The notes: generated from the sequence alone by a model not told the origin. 64,000 bases of DNA from Antedon mediterranea (GCF_964355755.1 NC_092675.1:18049912-18113911); one strand, 5' to 3'; counted from the first letter of the stretch, positions 24,001-35,580 are shown. A program made the numbers and translations.

Positions 24001-27000
24001 TGTGAACACATACTACAGTAATACTGCCGTCTTGCCTCTCGTGTTAAGGGATGGATCAGTACACATGTGTAAGTTCTCTTCCTAAAGATGCATTAGGTGC
24101 ACACAAGCCAGATGGACTTATCTGAGAAGACTTGTTTCAGAACTAAAGGAGAGCCTTGAACCTTTGCCGATTTTATGGCTATAGTTTGTGGCTTTAACAA
24201 TTGGCCACTTAGGCTAGTCAATCTAGCAAAAAAAACAGCCCAAAGTGAAACAAATTGCAAAATAAAGTCTCTACAGACATTTTAGGCCCATTGTGTATGC
24301 AAACATTGAGAAACGAGGTCGAAGGTCAAATGTTGTACTTCCGTTCATTTTTTAGTAAAATGTTTCATTAAAGTAAATATAAATACTGTATATATATTTG
24401 AAATAAATCAGTGAAAAAATCAACTCTCTCGGACTAGTAGTTTTTGAGTTATGGTAACCCTATAATTTCACCCTAATTTGCATATTTAAGCTAATTTACA
24501 TACCATCGGGATTAGTGAGAGAGGAAAAAAAAAGAGGAAAATCTCTGTTTGCTATTTGTTTCACTCAGAATGATAGATTGATTAGCCTAACTTGACTCAA
24601 ATCTAGTGATTGGCTGGATTGGATCAACGACTAAGTTTCTTTCCTTTATATCATAGACCATGTTATGTGCTAAATAAGGGTGTGCTGAAAATATCGCATT
24701 GCAGATAAAGTATAACATAACGGCTGCTGCAAATTTTGAGGCTTATAACCCCAAGGTATGGGCTTAAGTGAATTCTTCATTTTCTTAAAGCTCTGTCTAC
24801 ACTATCAAACTAGTTTGACAAAATAAAGTGTGATGTGCCCAAATATGGTAGTGATATTCTAAAATATGGTATTGATATGACATCATCATATCCATATGTT
24901 TTTTTGTCACATACAGTGTGATAGTGTAGACAAGGTCATTTAGAGTGACACCACAGTAACACTACAGAATCTATATTCTGCATGGCAGTTATTAGAATTA
25001 AACTATAAAGTATTCTATAACAAAAGAAGAAAAAAGATTTACTTGAGAAAGTATGATATGCTTGTCACTTAATGTTTGTAGTTGCTCTCTTGCTTTGTCA
25101 AGATCAACACCATGATTCTGACGACCACAACAATAGTGACTATCCTCACTTAATGAAAACAAATATACAAATCAAAAAAAGTATAATCAACTGTTGATTG
25201 AAATATTTTAATTATACTGGGTGACCTCGTCAGTCAAAGACTGGTCTCCTAGAGGGCTGTGATGTACTAGTACACCGGGGTAACCCCCTACTCGTCTCGA
25301 AAGATGTACTAGGTTCTTTAAAGTGCACATGAGCTGGTTTATAGTCCTTATCCGAGGAGACTCGTTCTGCCTCGAATCCTTGCCAATTTTATGGCTACGT
25401 AATTACGGTTCCACTGTCTTAACCGCTTGACCGCCCAAAATTTACAATAACAGATGTAGACTGATAAAACTAGCTAAAATATATGTTTTTTATAAATAGT
25501 TTGTCCAGACAGAAGAAGAATAGTTTGACCTCCCTGAGACATAGAGGAATTGTCTTGTGTGCAGGTTCATATTCTGTTGTCATAAAAATGCCACTTTTGT
25601 CATTCACTAATAATAGATCCGAGTGGGCCTAATAATTTCCCCTGCTGTCCAAAATTAACGATATAGGTTTCCTGCTTGTATGATTTTATCACTGTTATTT
25701 TATTTTGAGTGTCAAATGTGTTAGCGCACTCACTGTAAGCATAAATGTACAACTATTATTTTCAAATTTTCTTTTTCTGTTTGTACGTTTGTTGATATGG
25801 ATGAAATTTTTCCAAAATAAAAGAAATTAAATTATGTGATAGGCCTAGTTACTCTGTTAGAAATGAGTTATTAAGACAACTTTGAGATGAGAAGGTTTCC
25901 TTGATCATCCCATAGATGTCATCCTGGACACGCTCCATACGACCAAGCTCCTCTAGGATGTGTATGAATTTTTCATCTAGTCGATGAACCATACATTCAG
26001 GAGAAGACTCGCGGTGATCTATTGGTTTTAATTTGTCCTGCAACAAAACAAAATTGATATAAGTTTGTTGCATATATAATATATAACTTTTGTCCCATCA
26101 ATAAAGGCATAATAATGCTGTTATTAGGGAGGTTTCGCAACGCTACAAATACGATAACGAAAACGGTTACGTCACACATTTTGTGAAACTTTTGAGCTGA
26201 TCCCCATTTCATATTCGTGAAGCGTATACTATTCGTGTTGACGACTATCATCAGTCATATTCGTAACTACAAAACGAGTATAGTTTTTGATCTATTTATT
26301 TGCACATTTTGCATTTGAATCAGGAATGATTCATGATTATAATATAATTATACTTTTATTGAAAGTAATTTACTAAAATGCCAGGTCAATTTTGATAAAT
26401 AGCAGTTTTTAAAGTCCTCACTCGCTTTGATGTTACGCTAGGCCTAGGCAGCCAAGCACCAAGCTCCAAGCAACACATACCTGCGCTTCGCTCAAATTTA
26501 CCGCAGTCATATTTTTGACGGCACCCTCAATATTTCGTTGCCATGCGAAACAGATTTTTACTGGCTTACAAAAAAAAACGTATCCGTTTTCGTTATAGTA
26601 TTCGTAGCGCTGCGAAACTTCCCTATTATACATAAACTGTAACTCTAGAAATTCAACTATAACTGTATCTTGTACGCAACATATCAGCCATCTTGAAATG
26701 GAAATTTTACATCTCCTTAATATTGTATTTTTTTTAATTGTTCGCTGTTTTACATTTTTCTTTCATATATCATATGTATTGCAGGTGCCATCATGAGACA
26801 AGCTTTTGCTTCTAGTGATTATTATTCAGTTATTCTTAACTGAATAAATGTGGAATGAATGAATGCATATTAACCTAAAACCAAGGTTATAAATTTGATT
26901 AACCATGTGTTTGTGGACCTAGACAGGTCATTGTTTAGAAAAACATTAAATTGAACAAAATAACTAAGGCTCTGTCTACACTATCAAACTTTATGTGACA

Positions 27001-30000
27001 ACATATATGGACATGATGATGTCATAGCACGTAACACTTGTCAAACTAGTTTGATAGTATAGACAGAGATTAATAAATCAAAATTACTGTACCTCAGGAT
27101 GAGATGCAACACAAAAGCATTGATTACCCCCACTGTACATATTTCTTATGATCATGCCCTCTCCCTCTTCAACACCCACTGGGGTCTGATTTGGTCCAAA
27201 TGGTACCCATGGACCTTTGACCGTCATTGGGCTGTTGTGTGAAGCCCATGAACCTAGGCCTAGCTGACCATTGTCAGATGAACCAAAAGAGTATATTCTC
27301 CCTGAAGAACATACAAACGCTAAGGTATGCTTCCTACAGGTGAAAAATGTAAAAGCATAAGTGTTATATTTTATAAAACATATAATCATGAAGTATTACA
27401 GTTATTATGGGGACACTTTCAAGATTTACTGTAAGAAAGTCCCCCCCCCCCTTAATAGGGGTGTCCCCTGCGATTTTTTTACATTGAAAAGGGGTTGCTT
27501 GTAGTTTTAAAAAACAAATACTTCCTCTTATTAAAACATATATTTCTTCTCGTTCGTTTCACCATAGTCAATCTATTGACTATGGTTTCAAAAGAAAGTG
27601 TCCCTTTAATTAGAATGAATTGGAAAGAGCAGTTCTACTGTACAAAATATTAAAGGGAACCTTCTACAATTATCAGTGTTGTATCTGTCGGCATAGACTA
27701 ATAACATTTACAAATGAATATTGAACACACACGGTGAAGATATATTTTTGATTGGTCCTGAAAATTTTCTGGATTTTTTTCTTTTGGAGTGCTAGAATAC
27801 AAACCTGCCACATACAACTTGTGTAACAGTGCTCCCCATAAGTTCTATAACCTTCTTTGGGTTGATTTCATCTGTATTTACATTGTGTCCAAGCTGTCCA
27901 TTAGTGCCATCACCAAAGGTAAAAACACCTCCATTCTGTTGGGAAAAAAACAATTTAGATACTAATTTCTTCAATATAAGGCAAAACAAAGTCTCTACAG
28001 ACATTTTAGCTTCATTATATATGCAATATTGAGAAATGGGGTCGAGGGTCAAATTTCATACTTCCGGTCAATTTTTTTTTAAATGTTTCATTGGAGCAAA
28101 TATAATTACGTACATTCTGAATACGGTTGTGAAAAAATCAACTCTCTAGCATTAGTGGTTTCAAGATATAGGACAACTGTAATTTTTCCCGCTTATTTGC
28201 ATATTTTATTTAAATTTTACTAGTAATTTGCATACTTTTGAGGTGTGTGACAAAGGTGTGATTTTGGGAATTACAAAGTGGTCCTATGCTGGCTATTAGG
28301 AACCTATGCCTGGGTCATTTGAGGGCAAAGTAAAGTCTCTACAGACATTTTAGTCACACTGTGTATGCAAACATTGAGAAATGGGGTCGAAGGTCAAATG
28401 TTGTACTTCCGGTCACTTTTTCGTAAAATGTTTCATTAGAGTAAATATAAATATATACATTTTGAATTAATCAGTGAAATCAACTCTCTTGGACTATTAG
28501 TTTTTGAGATATGGTAACCCTGTAATTTCATCCTAATTTGCATATTTAAGCTAATTTGATCAAATTTTGATCTCCTCATTATATAGTAGAGAGGCCAAAT
28601 ACACAAAAGTCCTCTATAAAAAGTTTGGGGGGCATTTTTTGTTAATAGCAGGCAACCATGTTGAATGTATCCTTTGTGGGTGACAAAACCGATAGGGGTG
28701 GATGCCATCTTCAATTTTGAGTTTTAAGGTCAGTTTATGTGGTCAAGAGGTCAAACAAGGTCAATTTATAGAATTTTTATTTTATTCACGGAAAATCATC
28801 TACATCATCAGGTCCATCCAAAAAAAAAGATTTCTGAAGATCAACTGATGTTTCATATTATATATTATATATACTGATGAAAGTAAAGTAATTATGAGAT
28901 AAACATTTTATTTTACACATAAAAACATAGGAAATTAAATATAAAAGTGTCATTTTCTCAAAATGTTGTTTTCACATACTTCTGTAAAGTACACAGTTTT
29001 ATAATAGGCTTTCGATCCCCAGTCTGTTGTTAATTTGTCTTTTTTATCTATAAGCGATTTAACTATGGCAGATATACACAGGGTTGTTATTTGGGACAGT
29101 AAAGGCCAATTTACACAGACGAGCGGTAACGGTAATAAAAATATAGAATGTTATTCATTAAGAGCATTTAAACACGGAAGGACGGGCGGCTAGATACAGA
29201 TTCTATGTGGAACAAATTATGCGGTTTTTCGCTTACCATAACCGCTAGTCTGTGTAAATTGGCCTTAGGAATTAAATCATTACCGAAGTCAACATAACTG
29301 AATGGTTCTCCCCACAAGCTATGTATTTAACTTGCTGTGATCGAAGGCTCTTCAGATGAGTTGGAGCAAGATGATCTGAAATTAAAAGATTGATAAAAAT
29401 CAATAGAGCTGGACAATAAACAGTATATCAATCAACAAACCATTCCTAAATTTGGACCGGTGATGAGGAACGAACTCCCGTCGGTGATCCGGGAGCAAAC
29501 CACGGTTTTAAAATTTAAAAAAGCCCTCAAAACACATCTATTTCCTAAGAAGTGACTCATTGTTGGGTGTGCTGATGTAAAGCGCTTTGATCATTTTATA
29601 CTAATTTGGAAAAGCGCTATATAAATAAAATAATAATAATAATAAATGGGCATTCTAGTGTGTTTCTATCTATGTGTCAATTAGGTCAGTAGTGCAAAGT
29701 TTTGTACACTATCAAACTAGTTTTACAAAAACAATGTGCTGTGCCCAAATATTGAAGTGATATGAAATCATCATGTCCATAAATATGGGCACATCACATG
29801 TTTGTCACATAAAGTTTGATAGTGTAGACAGAGCTAATAAAGTTTAATGTTGGGGCTTGCAGTTGGGGTTTACTGTTACCAAATCTTACGACTGTATTGA
29901 CTATTATTTTTTTTTACATGAAAATTAATACCTCAGTTTAATTAAAGTGACCTTTTAATTTAAACAGAAATGCACTTATTGCAAGCCAGTATACCATAAG

Positions 30001-33000
30001 TGCCATAGAATGAGATACCATCAAGTAAAGTATCTTTAAAATGTTTCAAAATACTCAGACAAACACTACATTAATTCTAAAACAAAATACTATAATATCC
30101 AAGACAAAATCAGAATGTAGCAACATTTATAGTGATGATAAAGTAAGGTTTGAAGTAATTCCTAAAGGAGAAGGAAGTTGGTGATATCTTGATGTTATTA
30201 CAATCATTTTTTTTAATATAGTGGTGAATGGCAGTTTTTTTTTTATTTCATATGCAACAGCGAGCCAATTCTATTATACAATAAACTATTGCTTATAAAC
30301 TTAGTCAAAAAAAAAAAAGAGTCACAAGTTGGCACTAGGTCAGGATTGAACCTTGGGATTGGAAGCCAATCCACTACACTTATACTAAAAGTCAATAAAT
30401 AGGCTACTTAAGGTGGACAAAAAAAACTTCACCCAACCGACAAATAAACTGTAAAATAAAGTACCTTTTCTGTCATTTAAACCAAGCTGTCCAAAGTTGT
30501 TGTATCCCCAGCCAAATACGGCACCACTGACAGTCAAGGCAAATGAGTGCCAACCTCCACACACAATCTGCTTAAACGCAAGACCATTCAAGCATAGCAC
30601 CTCAATGGGACTGGAACATAATAAACGGGGTGAACCAGCATGGCCTAGCTGTCCATATTTGTTAGAACCCCAAGAAAATATCTTTCCCTCTGCAAAACAA
30701 AAATATTAAATTTGTACGAAAGCTAAAATCAAATGGCAATTAATAAAAAAAAAAAAAGACAAGCCACTGTATTCGATACTTAAAATTATTATCATTAAAC
30801 AGTTTTAAAATGCACTGAAAATCATTGAATCCATTAAAAAAGAAAAATAATCAATTCCTCAAGTTCAAAATTAAATGAACAATTATTAACTAAAGACATT
30901 ACCATGTCTAAAGCCTAAACTAAATACTAATTCAATCAATGAAGTATTCATCAAATTTGTAATTCATTTATTTTGTTGACTGAAGAAGGTAGCTTTTAAT
31001 ATTCAAAATACATGTTACGTAATCTGTAACCCATCCACCAATGGATGGGCACCATCTAATTAGTGAGATATGACGTCTTTGTGACCTGATTGTGATGTGA
31101 CAATTCAGGCAGAGAGAAAGAAAATGATTTGAAAAATACATTTTTCGCAAACAAATTGCTGTTCCAACATAGCTCAATGGGTGAAACAAAATTAAAAAGT
31201 GTCCCAATTCGAACGGTGCGAGTATTGGTTAGTGCAGTTTAGGAGAGAATAAGCTAACACATTTTGGGTTAGTTTTATTTTAATATTGAGAATCTATGCT
31301 ATATTTATGTCGAAGATAAAGTTGAAATATAACATCAAGAATATGTTAAATGTATTTAGCTATACATTACAGTGTGATGATGCATCATTAATGTGAAGCT
31401 ATCAAAGTCAAAGGAAATGATTAAAAGTAGGCATAGTAACAGGAAGACATTGAAAATTAGTATGCATTAATATAATTATTGAAAGCATACAGAGAGGAAA
31501 CTGTTCTGTAAAAGTAGTATAGCTTATATTATAAATAATCAGAGATGTATAATAGAAGAGAACATTGAATAGAAGAAAAACCCATCGACTAATCTAAAAA
31601 ATCCTTCTGTGCTGTAAAGAGTAGTACAGTCATGAATTTATAAGTCCATATTAGTATGGTTTATATAATGCTAGATTAGAATGTATAATAGATGAGAGGA
31701 TTATATAGAAGAAAAAACCATTGACAAATTTAAAAATCCTTCTTAGAAAGAGTTTTGTTCTGCAAAAAGTTGTACAGTAGTTTATATATTGTTTGATAGC
31801 AAAAAAATAGAAAGGAGCATTGTATAGATCAAAACAATTTTGACTCAGTTCAGTTCAGTTTTATTCGGTTCACTCAAAAATACAAAGACAAACATAACAG
31901 AAAAAAAAAAAGCACAAGATAACAATATTAAAAGAATGAACCGAGGAATAACCCAAGAAAGTTTAAATGAAAACTTATTTCCATTGGGGTCCTCAGACTA
32001 ATCTAAAAAAATCCTTCTTGAAAAGAAGCCAAGCCAATTTACAATTGTAATGTTGAGGTTAGAGTTCATGAAACCTTCTATCAATTGTATGCAGATCCGG
32101 AGATGCTGTTTTACATTAATTATTAATAAATAAAGTTAGGAGGAATGATTTTAAAATAAATGGAACTCCAATAGGTTTGCTTGGGTATAATAGTTTACAT
32201 TCAAAATGTCTAAACTTGTATAGAAAAAATAACACATTACATTCCAATCAGCAATGGCCTCATGACTATCACTTTTCAATATCATATTCTTATGTATGAT
32301 TTTCTTAATGAGCCCTAGCTAATGAACTACAATGTCAAAAGAGACTTTTATCTGGTATTTACAGTGTATTTTTGTCACTTACCTTTCGTAAGAGCTATAG
32401 AATGGTGTGAACCACATGAAACTTGAATGACAAAGTGATTTGATAAAGATTTGATGACTCTAAAAAATAATGACACGATAAAATTACATATAGTGTAGTA
32501 ATGCTCTTAAAAGGGCACCACCTCCACTAGCATACCATAGATTTATACACTGAGACCGACAAGTTACTGAGAAGCATAACAGAAAGCAAAAACAATAAAC
32601 AAAAAAGAAAGTTTTTAATAAATGTATATTATAATGAATAATACTGTCAAATCATAGAAACAATGCTCATATTCGGAACATGTACTCATAATCGCGTCGA
32701 GCATAGCTCATCGGCGAAAGTTTCGTACTTTTTAGTTGTACCTGCAACCTCTCGCTTATAAGGTGAGTATCATTCCGTTAGACCATATTTAGCAATAAAC
32801 ACAATTATTAAAATTATTAAGAGAGCTGTTACTTTTTTCTTTTCAAGTCTGTTCATTAGATGTTGGAAGTTCTATTTTGATGTCTCTTCATCCAGGTTCA
32901 CCTAGGGTTTGAAAGGGCTACTAGTGATAATAATCTGAAATAATACTTATAATACCATCCATTCTCAGACATAAATTGGATGAAAATACTCTTTAAAAAA

Positions 33001-33944
33001 ATATCATTATCAATGTTACCTTGGTTTACTTTTGGACTTGATTTGAAAGTCCATTGACCCTTGACCACATTGTCCCTCATTGTTCCGACCCCAACTCAAA
33101 AGTTGACCTCTGTCATTGACAACAACATTGTGCGCTTCTCCACAACTAGCTTGAATTACTGAGAAGGTTTCAAGTGCCTTAATTTGTTCTATAGACAACA
33201 AAGCATACATTTTTAATGAAGATCAATAATAAATTTCCTTAAATATTACAATTTTAGTTACTTAAATAAGCAAACTTATTATGGAATGATTATTATGAAA
33301 TCAAAAGCATTGTACACTAACAAAACGGCAGATTTTTTTTAGAAAAAAACTTTTTTTAACATGACGGCTTTTTTTTTTTTTTTTTTTTTTTAGAAATGCA
33401 GTTTTTTAATGACACTCATCAGTTATTTTAGGTCGATATCTATCTATTGGTAAATGGATGATGACCTATGACCTAAGACCATATTGAAATTGGCCATTAT
33501 GTGCATCTGCAAAAACTCTATTTAGGAATCAAGTGAGAAATCACAAGAAACTACAAGCAAAATGTCCTGTATCCACACAAAGAATTAACACGATTTAACT
33601 AGGTACCAATTCTTTGCTCCATTTTATATTTTTCATTTAATCCTTTGAAGGAAACAATCATTCAGGACCCTCAATAAAAGTATATAAATTCTGTACATGA
33701 TGCTATGCTAACCTGGGATGTCACCAGTCTTATCATATCCCAGCTGACCTTGGTCATTACTTCCGCAGCTATACACAGTACCATCTTCCAGTACAAAGAG
33801 TGTGTGCCATTGACCACAGGCAATTTGCCGGATGACACGATCCCGGAAATGTGTTACATCTACAGGATTCAAAGTGTCTCCATCTTCCTGATGGCCTATG
33901 CCAAGTTGATGATTCCTGTTTGATCCCCAACTGTAGATTTTCAT
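16698..33944 (-). CDS. HERC4: HERC-B: HERC4-like HECT E3 ubiquitin ligase (20 coding exons)
   Basis: Predicted 1,043-residue ligase, close in length and layout to vertebrate HERC4 (~1,057). Coding exons, minus strand: 33944-33713, 33188-33020, 32459-32383, 30689-30465, 29375-29284, 27935-27805, 27333-27093, 26037-25853, 25148-25043, 23904-23715, 23557-23409, 22110-21994, 21481-21389, 21053-20838, 20452-20357, 19427-19309, 18938-18741, 18090-17907, 17513-17411, 16906-16698 (TAA). Phases join exactly (3,132 nt). Residues ~1-390 form seven RCC1 repeats, ~390-710 a helical linker, ~715-1043 the HECT domain; the catalytic Cys is at ~1011 (LPAAHTCFNLLDLP). HERC3/4 are cytosolic E3s that take ubiquitin from an E2 onto this Cys. 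The first coding exon extends 5' as UTR to an acceptor at ~34,034, so at least one non-coding exon lies upstream. HERC3 and HERC4 cannot be told apart here; invertebrates usually carry one HERC3/4 ancestor. Confidence 0.93.
17560..17850. repeat. Degenerate tandem repeat in HERC-B intron 18
   Basis: Three to four diverged units built from GGAATCATG..TCTATGGAATGC, ATTTGGTGCATTAAAC and TCAATGAATAA. Units differ in length, so it is an old, irregular array. Confidence 0.7.
19487..19744. mobile_element. Palindromic retroelement fragment (Penelope-like candidate) with 13-bp TSD
   Basis: Two ~95-bp arms (about 19,533-19,624 and 19,634-19,731) are inverted copies of each other with a very short spacer. 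Both carry GATAAAGTTTGC/GCAAACTTTAT-type ends and a GAAACGTC motif. The element is flanked by the direct repeat AGTATACAATTAA (19,487-19,499 and 19,732-19,744), a 13-bp target-site duplication. The GATCAA-loop-TTGAT-GAAAC-GTC arrangement resembles the hammerhead motif found in the terminal repeats of Penelope-like elements. It lies in HERC-B intron 15. Confidence 0.7.
19963..20203. repeat. Tandem repeat, 84-bp unit, ~3 copies
   Basis: TTTAATCAAACTG starts at 19,963, 20,047 and 20,131, an exact 84-bp period. Each unit contains CAACTGTTACCTACTTATC and CCTTCAATCTAACAATTTAG. Copies are nearly identical, so the array is young. Related GGGCTTC words precede it from 19,870. Confidence 0.9.
20712..20823. 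mobile_element. MITE family M1 (GCTCTGTCTACAC), copy 1, 3'-truncated
   Basis: Starts AGCTCTGTCTACACTATCAA, has the internal GTAATGTGCCCAAAT, ATGACATCATC and ATATGGGCACATCACATTTG words, but loses the right inverted terminus. It ends ~15 bp from the splice donor of HERC-B exon 14 (20,838). Confidence 0.85.
22355..23151. mobile_element. Foldback/MULE-like element with repeat-built TIRs and perfect 9-bp TSD
   Basis: Element 22,364-23,142 starts GGGTGTCTAGAAAACTCAGA and ends with its inverse (...TCTGAGTTTTCTAGACACCC). It is flanked on both sides by GACAGGCTT (22,355-22,363 and 23,143-23,151), a perfect 9-bp target-site duplication. Each end is built from tandem, self-palindromic units of TCTAGATCTAGAAAACTCAG plus ATATCTGA. 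The core holds several TACGAGTTGG motifs (22,684-22,752). No ORF. The TSD length suits Mutator-like elements. It lies in HERC-B intron 11. Confidence 0.88.
24005..24225 (-). mobile_element. tRNA-derived SINE family S1, diverged minus-strand copy
   Basis: Reads, in diverged form, the inverse of the S1 element at 43,521-43,830: TGCCAATT/GGCCA head region at the right, and GAGAAGACTTG, GTGCACAC and GTACACATG words in the same order. Confidence 0.55.
24253..24510 (+). repeat. Dispersed repeat D1, copy 1 (~250 bp)
   Basis: Shares AAAGTCTCTACAGACATTTT, GTATGCAAACATTGAGAAA, GGTCAAATGTTGTACTTCC, AAATGTTTCATT, ATCAACTCTCTCGGACTA and CCTAATTTGCATATTTAAGC with copies at 27,984-28,235 and 28,325-28,565. 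No TIR, tail or coding content is seen; the family is unknown. Confidence 0.85.
24788..24943. mobile_element. MITE family M1, copy 2
   Basis: Both inverted ends are present (AGCTCTGTCTACACTATCAA at left, TGATAGTGTAGACAAGG at right) with an internal short duplication (ATATGGTAGTGATAT / ATATGGTATTGATAT). It lies in HERC-B intron 9. Confidence 0.85.
25214..25436 (-). mobile_element. tRNA-derived SINE family S1, minus-strand copy
   Basis: Near full-length inverse of the plus-strand copy at 43,521-43,830: CTGGGTGACCTC...AGACTGGTCTCC...CACCGGGGTAACCCCCTACT...GTACTAGGTTCTTTAAAGTG...GTCTTAACCGCTTGACCGCC. The last word is the inverse of a Leu/Ser-type tRNA head. Confidence 0.8.
26121..26629. mobile_element. 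MITE with ~45-bp TIRs and TTAT flanks
   Basis: Left terminus TAGGGAGGTTTCGCAACGCT...AACGAAAACGG (26,125 on) and right terminus CCGTTTTCGTTATAGTATTC...TGCGAAACTTCCCTA (to 26,625) are inverted copies over about 45 bp. TTAT flanks both sides. About 500 bp, non-coding; a 3-4 bp TSD (TTA or TTAT) would suit PIF/Harbinger-like families. It lies in HERC-B intron 7. Confidence 0.82.
26967..27074. mobile_element. MITE family M1, copy 3 (short)
   Basis: GCTCTGTCTACACTATCAAA at left and TTTGATAGTATAGACAGAG at right bound ~105 bp. The internal order is inverted relative to copy 4 and it lacks the central block. Confidence 0.85.
27093..33944 (-). CDS. HERC-B, RCC1-like (RLD) seven-bladed propeller, exons 1-7
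   Basis: Clear RCC1 repeats: YSWGSNRNHQLG and CGQWHTLFVLEDGTVYSCGS (exon 1), ASCGEAHNVVVNDRGQLLSW (2), VSCGSHHSIALTK (3), FSWGSNKYGQLG and CGGWHSFALTVSGAVFGWG (4), IACGENHSVMLTS (5), FTFGDGTNGQLGHN and VTQVVCGRKHTLAF (6-7), YSFGSSDNGQLGLGSW (7). Intron phases 1,2,1,1,0,2,0 match HERC-A wherever the two can be aligned. Confidence 0.93.
27409..27612. mobile_element. Small MITE-like element with GGGACACTTTC ends
   Basis: GGGGACACTTTC at left and GAAAGTGTCCCT at right are inverted, ~200 bp apart. Inside are a poly-C run (27,438-27,450), GGGTGTCCCCTG, and a palindrome CCATAGTCAAT-CT-ATTGACTATGG at 27,562-27,585. Confidence 0.6.
27984..28235 (+). repeat. Dispersed repeat D1, copy 2
   Basis: Matches copy 1 over its length (AAAGTCTCTACAGACATTTT, GAGAAATGGGGTCGAGGGTC, ATCAACTCTCTAG) with more substitutions than copy 3. 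Same orientation as copies 1 and 3. Confidence 0.82.
28325..28565 (+). repeat. Dispersed repeat D1, copy 3
   Basis: AAAGTCTCTACAGACATTTT through CCTAATTTGCATATTTAAGC. It is closer to copy 1 than to its neighbour copy 2, so the two adjacent copies are not a simple recent tandem duplication. Confidence 0.85.
29100..29267. mobile_element. MITE, AGGCCAATTTACACAGAC termini (168 bp)
   Basis: Left end TAAAGGCCAATTTACACAGA continuing CGAGCGGTAAC; right end GTTATGGT/ACCGCTAGTCTGTGTAAATTGGCCTTA is its inverse over ~30 bp. Probably a TA target duplication. A truncated relative is at 15,587-15,670. Confidence 0.85.
29457..29645 (+). mobile_element. 3' end of a CR1/L2-like retrotransposon
   Basis: Encodes the typical RT C-terminus (NELPSVIREQTTVLKFKKAL followed by KTHLFPKK and a stop), then a short 3'UTR with AAGCGCTATATAAATAAAAT and (AATAAT)n. 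Same class of tail as the element at 1,766-3,440, but a different subfamily. It lies in HERC-B intron 4. Confidence 0.8.
29702..29838. mobile_element. MITE family M1, copy 4
   Basis: TACACTATCAAACTAG at left, GTGCCCAAATATTGAAGTGA and ATATGGGCACATCACATG inside, AGTTTGATAGTGTAGACAGA at right. The right terminus is intact; the left has lost its first ~8 bases. Confidence 0.85.
30322..30395 (-). repeat. tRNA-like SINE head fragment
   Basis: GGCACTAGGTCAGGATTGAACC is the inverse of a B-box (GGTTCAATCC). The same sequence recurs at 43,108-43,136. Confidence 0.5.
33366..33393. repeat. Poly-T tract
   Basis: About 20 consecutive T within a T-rich stretch in HERC-B intron 1. It may be the tail of a retroposed sequence; no homology is visible. 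Confidence 0.5.
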
Positions 33945-34470
33945 AAGGGCAGTTGAGATTCAAAACCCTTGGTGGAAAACTGTAGGCCTACGTCATTCAA
34001 AACTGGCTTAGAGTCTCTGTTGCATAAATTGAATCTGAAAGAAAAACTGAAACATAAATATGAACTACAAATTATTATTGTATACATTTTTCTTCTTGGT
34101 GTAAAAAAAAAATCACGCAAATGGTTTAGTTAAATATTAAAAAATGATAAATGGATTCAGTAAATTCACAATTAGTGATTCATAATGTAGCTACTTCTAA
34201 TACTATAATATGCCTACATGTCTGCAAGGCTAGTTCTATAGACCGCACTGCTGGAGGACCTGATGGTTTACAATGGTCACGTTTGAAATCGGTCTTATTT
34301 AATTTTGGTCACACTAAAATCAACTGTCAGCATTTGTATGGCACGTCGCTATCTATGCTATGATGTCATTGGCACTTGAAATCGGCGGCGTTTTATAGTG
34401 CTTGTGCTATTTTGTATGGGGCGCAATATACATTTTGGTCATAGATTTATTATTAGATTTACACTTTCTG

Positions 34471-35012
34471 TGATGTATTGTCCCTTGAAACACAAAAAAT
34501 GAAGGTCAAAATATTCTAAATTTAAATTGGCCATATCAAAGTAATATTAAATTTGTTTACTTTAAGTCGAAAATTCGAGCCAAAAACAACAAGTTTACGT
34601 AATTTACAGGTAAATTTATTTGATTACATTTCGTCTGGAAAATCATCGCGAGCGAAAGTAAACAAAGATTTCAAACCACGAGTATGCATTATGCATGATG
34701 CTAATTAGGATTGTTTACAACTTGTCATGGTTGAGAAGGTATTTTCACACAGATTGCGAGAAAGTTTTATGATTATGCATACAGAGTAGCCAAACAAACG
34801 CGTTGCATTATAAGATGTTTTGATCGAAAACTGTGACTGGAAGTCAAAGTTATTTTTTGAACAAAAAAACGTCTGTATTTCAGTTTAATGATTTTTTTTT
34901 CGACTAATTTTTGGTGAAAGTTAATAACTATTATGATACTTAAAAATGACCCACTTTTTTTCGAAATCTATTTTTTTGATTTTTTTGGAATTTGTCAAAG
35001 GGACAATACATC
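34471..35012. mobile_element. MITE-like element, GATGTATTGTCCCTT termini
   Basis: GATGTATTGTCCCTTGA at left and TCAAAGGGACAATACATC at right are inverted and ~540 bp apart. No ORF. The right half is T-rich and contains a long AAAAATCA/TTTTTTTGATTTTTTTGG stretch. It lies between the HERC-B first coding exon and the foldback element. Confidence 0.75.
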
Positions 35013-35329
35013 TTTAAATTTGTCAGTGAAATGATCATATTGAGGTTGGTAGTGTTGGTGTTTTTGATGAAGAGATTCCCCTTATAAATACACGCACTTC
35101 TGTCAATCTAGAAACGGCGAAAACTAGCCCAATTAGCACAACCCATATCAAATGCAACCGATATTATGATAACATATCTAACACTAACAGTGCTTCATAC
35201 AAAATACCGGCGATTAAAATTAACGATTTCAACTGTTAGTGTTACCGATATCTTTCACTAGGCCTAGAGACTTAGCCTAGACCTGATGAGAGGGCACACA
35301 TTCTGATGACAACCAAAACTAGTTATGAC

Positions 35330-35580
35330 AAGAAGGTAGCCCTCTAGGCCTAGGTCCTCCTAGCTAGGCATGGCATAGCCTAGCTAGGCTTATGGACTAT
35401 AATTAAATAAGGGCCTAAGCTTAGACTTAGCCTAGGCCTACCTAGGCCTAGATAGATAGGGATAGATAGTAGGCCTAAGGGTAGGCCTACCTCATCCTTC
35501 CTAACTAGGCCTAGGCATCATAGGAGGCCTACCCTACTACTAGGCTAGCCTAGCTAGCTAGGCCTAGGGCGAATAACAAC
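35330..35580. repeat. AGGCCTA / TAGCTAGG low-complexity cluster
   Basis: Dense runs of GCCTAGGCCTA and TAGCTAGGCC. The same word is scattered at 12,530, 22,780-22,870, 37,505-37,530 and elsewhere, so it is a genome-wide compositional habit concentrated here near the probable promoter region. Confidence 0.75.

Noticed and set aside
30968-31207. Minus-strand ORF of 79 codons
   Set aside because: Intronic, no homology, no splice sites fitting HERC-B phases.
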